Shown here: positions 32,068 through 41,190 of the stretch, in pieces
Layout: every line of letters begins with the position of its first letter
Numbering within the stretch: position 1 is the first letter of the stretch
Program-made: the position numbers and the translations under genes
The notes under the pieces: model-generated
What the model saw: only the letters and a program-made list of their open reading frames with translations
Databases searched by the model: none
What the model was told of the DNA's origin: nothing
Assembly (NCBI RefSeq): GCF_905163445.1
Contig: NC_053204.1
Span: 5,463,501 to 5,527,500, forward strand
Origin: Pararge aegeria
Taxonomy: Eukaryota > Arthropoda > Insecta > Lepidoptera > Nymphalidae
Reading direction: 5' to 3'
Length of the DNA stretch: 64,000 nucleotides

Positions 32068-32167
32068 TGTTTTGTACGCGAATCGTACCGGAACGCTAAA
32101 TCGCTTGGCGGCACGTCTTTGTTCTCAGGTTGGTAATTAGCCTCGGCCGAAGCCTCCCACCAGACCG
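32068..32167 (-). mobile_element. SINE-C middle fragment
   Basis: GAATCGTACCGGAACGCTAA, ATCGCTTGGCGGCACGTCTT, GAAGCCTCCCACCAGACC. It directly abuts the SINE-A head. Confidence 0.7.
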
Positions 32168-32457
32168 GGCATCTAGCCCGGGGTCTTCCTTTCATGAATC
32201 GCTACCTCCCGTCAATAATTTCGAATTAGGCAAAGCCTAGAAAAACTATAAAACATGAATTTATCTAGTTCAGTAGATTATCTGATAGGTACCTATTTAT
32301 CCTTATCGTTACTAATATTATTAATAAAAAGGTGTGTTTGTCTATGTTCGTATATGCTTAGCGCCTTAACTGAGCAACAAATTAACTAGTTTTTTAGGAG
32401 GTAGAGTAAAATAGGTTTTTTTTGTGTCCCAGGAAAATACCACCTCACGAAACACGT

Positions 32458-32540
32458 CAGTCCACTACCATCTTAGACTGCATCATCACTTACCATCAGG
32501 TGAGATTGCAGGCAAGGGCTAACTTGTAGTGGAATAAAAA
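32458..32540 (+). mobile_element. SINE-C tail fragment
   Basis: CCACTACCATCTTAGACTGC, ATCACTTACCATCAGGTGAG, GGGCTAACTTGTAGTGGAAT then A-run. An 83-bp tail-only copy; the tail is the LINE-D-like part. Confidence 0.75.
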
Positions 32541-32933
32541 ATGTACGGACGAAGATAGAAAAAAAAGATTAGTCGTTCTGTTCGTTTATCTACACGCTCT
32601 AAATGAGGTCTTATTGAACTGTGAACACAAAGTGAGTATAAAAATATGAGTTTATTGTAAACAGAAAACATAAAAGACTCGCGTTTGTACGCCTCCATAC
32701 AATCGGGGCAATCAAAGCGTGTAGCTACACATTTTACACGTCTTTATTTCGTAGTTTGAAGAAGATATTACGATTCAACACAAAGGCCGTGTAACGTAAG
32801 CGATAACTTCACGATCAGTTTAGCAAATATTATTGCCTTTATTATTGTTTAGCGTTGCTTTTTTTCGCGTCTACTGTCGATTACAGATCTCTAGAATGGT
32901 TCAGAAAAACTAAGATATTGTATTGGATACAAG
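32541..32933. other. Unique stretch
   Basis: No recognised features. Confidence 0.3.
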
Positions 32934-33205
32934 CAGGCGTTACTTTGCGGAAATCCATAATATATTATGAAAATTAAGATTAATTTGCTATATATTATGT
33001 ATTAAATGAATAATTGTCACTTAACAATTATTCATTGTAAAGTTAACATCACCTGAGGATGCTTCGGTTTCGGAGCCAAACGTGCGTAGATGGTACATTG
33101 CCGAGGATCTGTTTGGTGTGGAGTATACGGATTGAAGAAATTATAAATTACACCATACAGATTCTCCTGCTGTTCTTGGAGTGTAGCAAATTAAGCTTAA
33201 TTTTC
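32934..33205. mobile_element. Element L, copy 1 (inverted-repeat transposon, right end missing)
   Basis: Starts CAGGCGTTACTTTGCGGAAA, continues GAAACGTGCG-like and GGTACATTGCCGAGGATCTG, ATTATAAATTACACCAT. The mirror-image terminus of the left end is found in copy 2 (59107..59165) but is absent here after TTAATTTTC. Class unassigned. Confidence 0.6.
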
Positions 33206-33559
33206 ACTGGACAAAGTATATAAAAACGAAAAGTTTCAAAAAATACAAAGCTTTAAATTGTCTTCCATATTTTTTATTGTAATAAATGACAGACTAAGGA
33301 TAGTACTTCGCAGGACGTCCAAAGAACACGCCCTGTGTTAACATGATGTGTATTTAGCCTTATACAAAGATGCTGAGAAAAGCCAAAGAATAGATACATT
33401 GTTTTTGCAAAAGAGGATATTCGAATAAAAGGAGTGGAGAGTGAGATGACGTCTAAAATAAGCTAGCTTTGGACAAGAGTAAGAAGAAGTAAAAGGGAAT
33501 TGTAGTTTTAATTCAGAATAATTATGGGTCTGTGCTCTAAAACCCTCTCTCCTTTTTGT
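33206..33559. other. Unique stretch
   Basis: A short GCAGGACGTCCAAAGAACAC segment at 33309 resembles family P (60872..61010). Nothing else is supported. Confidence 0.3.
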
Positions 33560-33788
33560 TTTTTTTATTCCATTACAAGTTAGCCCTTGACTGCAATCTC
33601 ACATGATGCCTGGCGTGAGTGATGATGCAGTCTAAGATGGTAGCGGGCTAACCTGTTAGGGAGTATGGTAGTCATACCTCTAATCGGATTATTTGCGAAC
33701 CGAAACACTAAATCACTTAGCGGCACGTCTTTGTCGATAGGATGGTTACTAGCCACGGCCAAAGCCTCCCACGACTAGTACAGAAGAG
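33560..33788 (-). mobile_element. SINE-C, tail and middle
   Basis: ATTACAAGTTAGCCCTTGAC, GATGATGCAGTCTAAGATGG, GTAGTCATACCTCTAATCGG, GCGGCACGTCTTTGTCGATA, GCCACGGCCAAAGCCTCCCA. No head. A 12-bp GCCTGGCGTGAG insertion lies in the tail. Confidence 0.8.
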
Positions 33789-34547
33789 ACCTGTGACAAG
33801 ACAATAATGATGAAGATAATATAAAATCCCGACGGAATACAACGTCCCCTTTTAACTAGCCTAGAATAGATACCCAGTTAAAGTTTGAAGCCAAAGATGT
33901 TTTAAAAAAAATACCAAACGTAATCAACACAATTAAACGGCTATTAAAACTAAACTGGCCTAGAAAACCGAAAAAACGAATAAATAAACAATTTCTTACA
34001 AATATCTATGGAACTCCAGTCCGGAATAGAAATAAAACTGCTGCGCGTGCCTTTTATGAAGGAAAGGCGTTTACAATATAAATAGTTGGAACACAAAAAC
34101 TTTTCAAGCTTTCGTACCCACTAAAAGTCTAGGAGGTGATCAACGATATAGCGAAAGCGTTGAACCGGCCACAATTTTAATCGCATACCGTGTTTCATGT
34201 AAATGTCAGAAACAGTGAATACTTAATTATTGGGGGGTCGTAGTAAAACAATAGACTTATACTTTGAATAAGTTCTTATTTTTAATTACATTGCCGAAAA
34301 TTCTGCTGCTTATTATCTCGTTCTCGTTAATCGTTCTCTACTAAAACCAATGCTTTAATACCGTATCGAGAAATCAAAGTAGCATGTAGAGTCTTAATTC
34401 TCAATTTTATCAGAAAATAGTTCTGCCCCCAGCAGGCATCCATGCCATATTAATATATGTTAATAATATTTATTATTTTATATTTATTTATTATATGATT
34501 CTTACTTGTGCTAATTACTAAATACTATATGATAATTATTTTGCCTG
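33789..34547. other. Unique AT-rich stretch
   Basis: No recognised features. Confidence 0.3.
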
Positions 34548-34680
34548 GCAGAGATCCCTACTAAGCGATAAGGCCGCCTTTTTATCCTACTTTTTCTTCT
34601 TTTATTTCCCTCTCTTCAAAGTTGTGTACAAATAAAGGCTTGGTAATAAAGAAAAATAAATTAAGTGTATGTCTTTAAGT
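34548..34680 (+). mobile_element. LINE-T 3' UTR
   Basis: GCCTGGCAGAGATCCCTACT, AAGCGATAAGGCCGCCTTTT, a T/C-rich stretch and GTGTACAAATAAAGGC with a poly(A) signal. This arrangement is characteristic of a jockey-like LINE 3' UTR in Lepidoptera (family assignment from memory, not searched). Confidence 0.55.
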
Positions 34681-34696
34681 TTCGTTAGAATAGTTT

Positions 34697-34769
34697 TCTG
34701 CGGCAGCAGCGTCCTCTATGCTACTACTTCCCAGCGTGGTGATTATGGGCAACAGTGGACTGTTAAAGG
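34697..34769 (+). mobile_element. LINE-R 3' scrap
   Basis: CAGCAGCGTCCTCTATGCTA, CCCAGCGTGGTGATTATGGG, CAACAGTGGACTGTTAAAGG. Confidence 0.6.
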
Positions 34770-35160
34770 ATATAGATAATATACTAATTTTATCAAAATA
34801 CTTAATATTAAGTGTAATCATCCTTGTTGCTCAAGAGTTACCGTAATGAATATGAAATTATATTATGATATATAGGAACTTTTGGCCTTGCAATAAAACC
34901 AAACTGTCTACCTGCTCTCATACTATCAGCAATAATAGTAGGACAGCAAGACCCGATATTCGTACGTGACTTTGGCTAACTAAGTTGTCCGTTTTCGGTT
35001 TGGAGATATCCATTTATTGTGTAACACTTATATCTTAGCTTTCAGAACTTTTAACATGACTTTTGTCTTTTTTCTTCGATTATCAAATAATATATTGAAA
35101 TTAAAAAAAAAATTGTGTTGCAAAGTTAGTAGTTAGTAGTTGGCCACGGCGAAAATGAAA

Positions 35161-35207
35161 AAGAGAGCAAATTTCCAAATGGGGAACTTTTGGAAATTTG
35201 TTCTCTT
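35161..35207. repeat. Hairpin with 19-bp arms
   Basis: Arms 35161..35179 and 35189..35207 pair at 18 of 19 positions (AAGAGAGCAAATTTCCAAA) around a 9-base loop. Confidence 0.75.
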
Positions 35208-35221
35208 GCCGAGTATAAAAC

Positions 35222-35374
35222 AGTCCCCAGCCCGCTTCGCCGGGCTAGATTTTGCTTTATTTTAGTTAAACAATAAACTTACATCATTCAATTTTTATAT
35301 GTATACGTTTGGGTGGCACCCTGGATGGTTTAGATTAACAAATTAGCCCGACAGATCGCGCTGGGGTCCGCTAG
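35222..35374 (+). mobile_element. Helitron-like element ending CTAG
   Basis: CAGCCCGCTTCGCCGGGCTA, TTTAGTTAAACAATAAAC, GTTTGGGTGGCACCCTGG, and terminal GCTGGGGTCCGCTAG followed by T. It shares its end with 14312..14465 and its left part (reversed) with the end of 16002..16393. Confidence 0.55.
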
Positions 35375-35784
35375 TAGAGTTATAAATTTTCAAATTGTCC
35401 TTTCCTCCTTCCATAAAAAAGCCACAACACTTACTGCTTCAACATAGAGGTAGATTTGATTGACTTTCCGTTAATATTATTTATATTGGTAATTGCATAC
35501 CTACTACTATAAAGGAATCCGTGAAAAATTGCTAGTCACCAGAAGTCAATTGTTAAAAACTCGCCATCTTTAGTTAACAAAAGTGTCAATGAATATAATA
35601 AAAACACTTGTAAAATTCCGTTAAGTGCGAGTGAAACTTATGCACTGCGGGTTCCGTAGGTACTTTGGCAGGAAACACTCCTATTTATATCGGTCTTACT
35701 GCTTGCCCAGACACTTACGAATTTTAGACTAATTTAGAACTGTAGTATTTAGAAGTAAGAGTTCAGTCAGTTCATAGTTTTTTG
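35375..35784. other. Unique stretch
   Basis: No recognised features. Confidence 0.3.
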
Positions 35785-36022
35785 ACAGACGACTGGCGCA
35801 GTGGACAGCGACCCTGCTTTCTGAGTCCATGACCGTGGGTTCGATTCCCACTGAAACATGTTCGTATGATGAACATGAATGTTTTTTAGTGTCTGGTCGC
35901 TTATCTGTATATTATAAGTATTTATGTATATCATATATAAAAATATTTATCCCATAACACAAGCTACGCTTACCTTGGGGCTAGATGGCGATGTGCGTAT
36001 TGTCGTAGTATATTTCTTTGTA
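35785..36022 (+). mobile_element. SINE-A, nearly full length
   Basis: A box CGACTGGCGCAGTGGACAG, B box GTGGGTTCGATTCCCAC. AACTGGAAAATG is altered to TGAAACATG. About 15 bp are missing before CCCATAACACAAGC. The end is TTGTCGTAGTATATTTC. Confidence 0.85.
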
Positions 36023-36852
36023 TTTATGTTTTATAGTCGTTGTTTAGAAAATGATAATTTAGAAAATTCACAGACAGACAAACAGAATTACAACAGTGAC
36101 TCAGTTAATCTGACTAATCTCTATTATTAATGTGTAAAAAAAGTAACATTCCATTACAAGTTTGGTGGTTATAAACATCCTATAGCGAGTGTCAGGGGAG
36201 CAGTGCGGCATTCGTTTCATGCAGCAGAATATCAGTTATATTCGAATAGGTACTTAATTTGATGACCTGCTTCAAATTTTCTATATTATTTTTTTCACTG
36301 GTAGGTATAGTAAAACTGCAATTATATTAAATATTTAAAATCGGTCGGGTGTATTATAAAAAGGCTGTCAAAATTCGGCGATTAAAAAATCTCGATGTTT
36401 ATCAAAATAATCGCGAACGCCTGTCATCGTTAGAAATTTTGCGACAAATTAACTTAAACGACTTTTTTAATGTGATTTCTTTGACCAAAAGAAGTAGGTA
36501 TTTGACACGCGAGGTTGTCTTATAAAAAAGTTATAAAAGTGACAACATCAATAATATTAAAAGCTTTTAGGGTTCCTTAGTCGAACGAGAAACCCTTATA
36601 ATTTCTTACCCATGTATTTGCAGCTGTCCTTCTTTACTTATGTCTATCCGTTCGTCTGTATGTATGTATGCTACGGCTATGTAACATAAAATTGTATGCA
36701 TAAGTATTTTTACATTTTTGATTTAAAGTAAAACTCTTGAACTCATCAGTTATACTTTTTCTTAAAGTGAGTATATGCTACGATGAAAAAAATAACTATG
36801 TAACTTCTTTCCTATTATTGTTCTGACCAGGTTGCTTCTTAAATAGTTTTTA
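36023..36852. other. Unique AT-rich stretch
   Basis: AGGGTTCCTTAGTCGAACGA and GAAACCCTTATAATTTC (36569..36605) are reminiscent of a common lepidopteran repeat start, but I cannot delimit a copy. Confidence 0.3.
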
Positions 36853-37070
36853 ATGACAATGTCAGATGGTGATAACAAAAAAAAAATAACAACCGTCTAA
36901 GTTTGTTGTGGGCTTCTTCTTAGACCAGGGCGCGTTTGGAACCCTCGTAGTTATAGTTTTAAGTTGACGAATTCAGTTATCGCCATCAACTCACTTGTAT
37001 GTCATATTTTACATGGACCTAATGTACGCATCAAAAGTGCCATAATTTGAATAAAGAAATATTTACTTTA
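36853..37070 (+). mobile_element. LINE-F 3' fragment
   Basis: TGACAATGTCAGATGGTGAT, an A-run insertion, GTTTGTTGTGGGCTTCTTCT, GTTTTAAGTTGACGAATTC, AATGTACGCATCAAAAGTGC, GAATAAAGAAATATTT. Confidence 0.75.
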
Positions 37071-37071
37071 A

Positions 37072-37324
37072 TTTATATATACTAAGACAACGCACACATC
37101 GCCATCGAGCCCCAAAGTAAGCGTAGCTTGTGTTATAGGTAATGAGATGACTGATGAATATTTTTATGAATAATATGCATAAATTCTTATTATCTACAAA
37201 TAAACACCCAGACACTGAAAAACATTCATGCTCATCACACAAACATTTTCCAGTTGTGGGAATCGAACCCACGGTCTTGGACTCAGAAAGCAGGGTCCCT
37301 GCAAACTGCGCCAATCGGCTGTCA
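37072..37324 (-). mobile_element. SINE-A, full length
   Basis: CACATCGCCATCGAGCCCCA through GAATCGAACCCACGGTCTTG to AACTGCGCCAATCGGCTGTC. Open frames on both strands here are readings of the SINE. Confidence 0.9.
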
Positions 37325-37465
37325 CGACTACGTTACCTTACTAAAGCTCCAGTCGAAATGGCGTGGTTGTCCTCTAGCACCTACGCATCAATTTGATAAA
37401 CACAGGGCAAGTAGGACGTGTGATTCCGACTAAGCATCAGGGGGACTATCTGACATCAATGTCAT

Positions 37466-37737
37466 CATTATCATATCAACCCATTACCGGTCCACTACAG
37501 GGCACGGGTCTCCCACAGTGAGAAGGGGTTAAGGCCGTCCACCACGCTCGCCCAGTGCGGATCGGTGGACTCCACACACCTTTGAGAACATTTTCCAGAA
37601 CTCTTAGGCATGCAGGTTTCCTCACGATGTTTTTCATCACCGTTCAAGTGATAGAGATAAAAGTCAGAGGTGCTGGGATTCGAACTCGGCCCCCGAAAAG
37701 TAAGTCGAGAACCTACCCACTGGGCTAAAACGGCTTC
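37466..37737 (-). mobile_element. SINE-B, near full length
   Basis: CATATCAACCCATTACCGGT, CTACAGGGCACGGGTCTCCC, GGTGGACTCCACACACCTTT, B-box complement GGGATTCGAACTCGG, GGGCTAAAACGGCTTC. A good donor of the intact tail sequence. Confidence 0.85.
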
Positions 37738-37827
37738 GGAAAAAAAATATTTTAAATTGAATCTGGACGTGTCACGCTTTTTTTAAAGCCACCAACTATT
37801 CATCTTTCAGTAATGACACTTAAAAGA

Positions 37828-37868
37828 TGTCTGTGCCCAGTCGTGGGATTGATGATGATGACGATGAT
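37828..37868 (+). repeat. RTE-like LINE tail scrap with (GAT)n
   Basis: GTCTGTGCCCAGTCGTGGGA followed by TTGATGATGATGACGATGAT. Tail-only remnant of an RTE-type insertion. Confidence 0.5.
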
Positions 37869-37954
37869 GAAATTTACATGGAATGGGTTGCAGTTAATGA
37901 TTTTTCTTAGTAAGATGATTTCAAAGTTCAATGATTTGTGCCCTACTGAAAAAA

Positions 37955-38362
37955 CGCCGGGAACTAGGGGCTGTGGTTTTATTTTCCTTCCCATTAAAGA
38001 TATGCCCGATAATGACCACGCTGGGCAGGCGGGTTGGGGCGCAGCTACGCTCGGAGTATCTCTACGTGATAAAATCAGAAATGTGGAGATCCGTAGAAGC
38101 TCAACGAGTCGCGAAGCTGAAGTGGCAATGGGCGGGGCACAGGAGGGATGGACGTTGGGATGGTCCCCAAGGCGCTGGAATGACAGCCCCGCACTGGCAA
38201 ACGCAGCGTTGGTCGACCCCCGACGAGGTGGACGGACGACATTAGGCGCGTCGCAGGTAGCCGCTGGCTTCAAGCGGCACAAAACCGTGGAATTTGGAAC
38301 TCCCTACAAAAGACCTATGTCCAGCAGAGGACGTCTATCGGTTGATATGATGATGATGATGA
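37955..38362 (+). mobile_element. RTE LINE copy with inverted 5' end
   Basis: 38045..38362 is the RTE C-terminal coding region and tail in plus orientation (GTCGACCCCCGACGAGGTGG, CCAGCAGAGGACGTCTATCG, (TGA)n). 37955..38037 is the RTE 5' end, including the ORF start region, in the opposite orientation (CCGGGAACTAGGGGCTGTGG, CCCATTAAAGATATGCCCG). The two pieces meet at 38037/38045. The 3' piece has a further 20-bp internal deletion. The 206-codon frame through it (37813..38433) is an artefact of this rearrangement. Confidence 0.8.
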
Positions 38363-38712
38363 AAATATGTGGGCCATTTTATTTATATGTACTTAAATTA
38401 ATGCTAATTAAAAAATCTTTTCTTGTAAGATAAAGAATCTAATTTTTTTTTAATCGACTCTCCTAGTTTTTATTCTAATAAACTCTTTTGATAAAGCGTT
38501 TTCTATCCAAGTTAGTTTACTTAACCTTTTCTATGAATAGGTTGAAAGAATTGAGATAGAATAATAAAAGATAAAGGAATAGGTATTATAAAGGAGCGCA
38601 AAGGACATTTTTTTCTACGGGCTTCTAAACTTATTATTCATTAAATAGGAGAAAAGTTTGTTGCTTAAATCCATTCAAACATCGTCATCATCATCCAAAG
38701 CCTACAAATTTG
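38363..38712. other. Unique stretch
   Basis: No recognised features. Confidence 0.3.
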
Positions 38713-38967
38713 AATAAATAAATATACTACGACAATGCACACAGCGCTATCTAGCCCCAAAGTAAGCGTAGCATGTGTTATGGGTACTAAGATGACTGAT
38801 GAATATTTGTATGACTAATATACATAAATACTTATAATATACAGATAAATACCCAGACACTGAAAAACGATCATGTTCACCACACAAACATTTTCCAGTT
38901 GTGGGAATCGAACCCACGGCCTAGGACTCAGAAAGCAGGGTCACTGCCCACTGCGCCAGTCGGCCGG
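38713..38967 (-). mobile_element. SINE-A, full length
   Basis: CAGCGCTATCTAGCCCCAAA, TTGTGGGAATCGAACCCACG, CACTGCGCCAGTCGGCCGGC. Flanked by CAAATTT on the left and CAAAATTT on the right, a possible short target duplication. Confidence 0.9.
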
Positions 38968-39017
38968 CAAAATTTCCAGTAAGAGTTATAAAAATTTAAG
39001 GGGAGGCCAGTATTAGA

Positions 39018-39080
39018 AGCAGTGATAGCGCATTGGGTAGGTTCTCGACTTCACTTTCGGGGTACCGAGTTCGTATTCCC
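39018..39080 (+). mobile_element. SINE-B head only
   Basis: GAAGCAGTGATAGCGCATTG, GGTAGGTTCTCGACTTCACT, GAGTTCGTATTCCC. Cut off right after the B box. Confidence 0.7.
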
Positions 39081-39122
39081 TTTAACTTTGCTATGCCACT
39101 CACTGCTGCCCGACAAAAAATG

Positions 39123-39257
39123 GGGTTTCTGGAATCGGGAAACGGATTAGGGTTATTCAGGGGTATAACAGGTTAGCCCTCTACCATCTTAGACTGCATC
39201 ATGAATTACCACCAGATGAGATTGCAGTCAAGGGCTAATTTGTAGTGGAATTAAAAA
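39123..39257 (+). mobile_element. SINE-C, 3' half
   Basis: GGAAACGGATTAGGGTTATT, ACAGGTTAGCCCTCTACCAT, GAGATTGCAGTCAAGGGCTA, A-run. It is immediately followed by a truncated SINE-A. Confidence 0.75.
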
Positions 39258-39410
39258 AAACATGTATGTGTTTCAGTGTCTGGGTGTTTATCTGAATATT
39301 ATTGTTTGTAAAATATTTACTAGTCATCTTAGTACCCATAACACGCTTAATACGCTTACTTTGGGGCAAGATGGCGATGTGTGTGTATTGTCGTAGTAGG
39401 TATATATTTG
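39258..39410 (+). mobile_element. SINE-A, 5'-truncated
   Basis: GTGTTTCAGTGTCTGGGTGT, CTTAGTACCCATAACACGC, CTTTGGGGCAAGATGGCGAT, TCGTAGTAGG. A small duplication (GCTTAATACGCTTAC) lies at 39344. Confidence 0.8.
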
Positions 39411-40434
39411 TTTTTTTATGTATAATGGGGGTAGGGGGAGAAGTAACAAAGGAATAAGGGCACAATTAGGTATCTAATACTAAAAAATAAGAATTGGAGC
39501 TTTTTTGAAAATATTCTGTAACAACGCTCGTAATTTAGCTTATGTTTACGAAATAAATGAATTAGTACTTTTAATACAATATACGTAGGTATAGATAATC
39601 CTTACCATTTACCTTAAATAAGTAAAAAGATTTTCTAAACAAGAATTCAACATAAATTCCCCGAGTTTTCTTTATTTTTTTATCCACTCCGTCTACTTTG
39701 AAATGGATATAAATTTACAAATGGAACTAGACGTATTTTTTTATTCACGCAAAGTTTAACGCACCCTAAGCAAAACTGGTAACAAGTGATGGGTTAAAAC
39801 GTCGCAAAACAGTACATAATTTACAATAAGAAAATTCGAACCACTCTAAACATTACCCTATCCCATTTTCTCAAGGTTAAAAATCAAGTGATGTTTTTTG
39901 TTTTACTACATTTCTCTTCTAAGCAACATTGTAGACAGCCACGCGAACTTACATTATGTGAACAGAATTCAACTTTACGTTTATCTTGTTAAGGTACAAA
40001 TTTGTTTGAAAGCACTCAATTTACGTCTGCTTTGTAAAATGTATGCAGTACTGGGTACTTACTTGGCTATAACGGGTTTGCAACGTCTACCTTTTCCCAG
40101 ATGTTTCGACTTTTTGCCGATGTGACTTGCGAGCGAAATAAGAAAAGTTTTTTTTTTTATTTTCCATGAATGAGTCAGTCCTACTTCAAATTGCTAAGTG
40201 CGAGACGCTCCCAACAATTTTATTCTTCAACATACTCGAGTCGGGCCAGACGAGTACGCATAAAGGATGAACTTAAAGTAACTTTTAACACGAATTCTTT
40301 CTTGTTAGATAACAATAACGTTTGTTACAAGTTTAGAATTTTCCTCTTTTGAATTGTAAATGTATTGTGTAAAGTTTCACTGCTTCGTACCTATCCATTT
40401 TTCAGAATTCAGCCACTATTTCGATGGCGAACAT
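39411..40434. other. Long unique AT-rich stretch
   Basis: A 75-codon frame (39898..40125) and a 60-codon frame (40170..40352) have no family character. No repeats recognised. Confidence 0.35.
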
Positions 40435-40549
40435 TGTTAATTAAATATCACTTGGTTTAATGATGATGAGAAACGTCGGGAGGAAAACCTGGATTCCCGA
40501 GAGTTTATAACTTTGACAGCTTAGGCCTATGGCCTTAACCATTCTCGTT
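40435..40549 (+). mobile_element. SINE-B middle fragment, diverged
   Basis: TTAATTAAATATCACTTGG, GAGGAAAACCTGGATTCCCG, GGCCTATGGCCTTAACCATT. Confidence 0.5.
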
Positions 40550-40713
40550 GAAAATATCACAAAAGCTGAAGTAAATAAATTTAGTGTTATTTACTTAAGA
40601 ATAAAAAAATACATAAACAACAAAAAAATTCAGTATTTAATATTTATTCTAATAATGCAAGCATCTGCTTATACAGCAAACATTAATCATTTTATGAATA
40701 AATAAACACACCA

Positions 40714-40718
<5 letters not shown>

Positions 40719-40744
<26 letters not shown>
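40719..40744. repeat. (AC)n microsatellite
   Basis: About 13 uninterrupted AC units, flanked by imperfect CACACC units to the left. Confidence 0.95.
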
Positions 40745-40749
<5 letters not shown>

Positions 40750-41157
40750 TACAAAACATAGGTATACGACAAAATAGCGCGACGCTAGACGACGCTTTTA
40801 TCGTGAATACAAAAGTTACCAAGGAATTGTTTAGTATAAAATTTAGTGCTATTAACTTCATGACTTGGAACGAATTACTAGACAAACGCAGACAAAACTC
40901 CATTTAAGTTAAGAGCGCGCAAAACGAAACTAATTTCTAATTTGCACGAATTGCATAAGGATGCTTTGACCCAGCCATTTTCTAGTTATAACCTGAGTAT
41001 ACTTAGTGTTGCAGAAAAACTCTTTTGTTCGCCTAGAATATTTGAATTTTGCGCGTCTCATAACGTGAAGCGTTAGAGGTTAGTCCTTTCCTCTCAACTT
41101 CACTGAGAATGTTTTTTTTTAATTAACCAGGCAATTATTAGCATTTCTAAGTTCATC
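40750..41157. other. Unique stretch before the RTE
   Basis: No recognised features. 40860..40910 (CATGACTTGGAACGAATTA...) recurs near 56120..56170 in similar form, so a low-copy repeat may be present. Confidence 0.3.
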
Positions 41158-41190
41158 TAAATGAGGATCATCATCATCATCATCATCACA

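Noticed and set aside
37813..38433. 206-codon open frame on the plus strand
   Set aside because: It runs through an inverted RTE 5' piece and then an out-of-frame stretch of the RTE C-terminus. The apparent protein is an artefact of the rearrangement.
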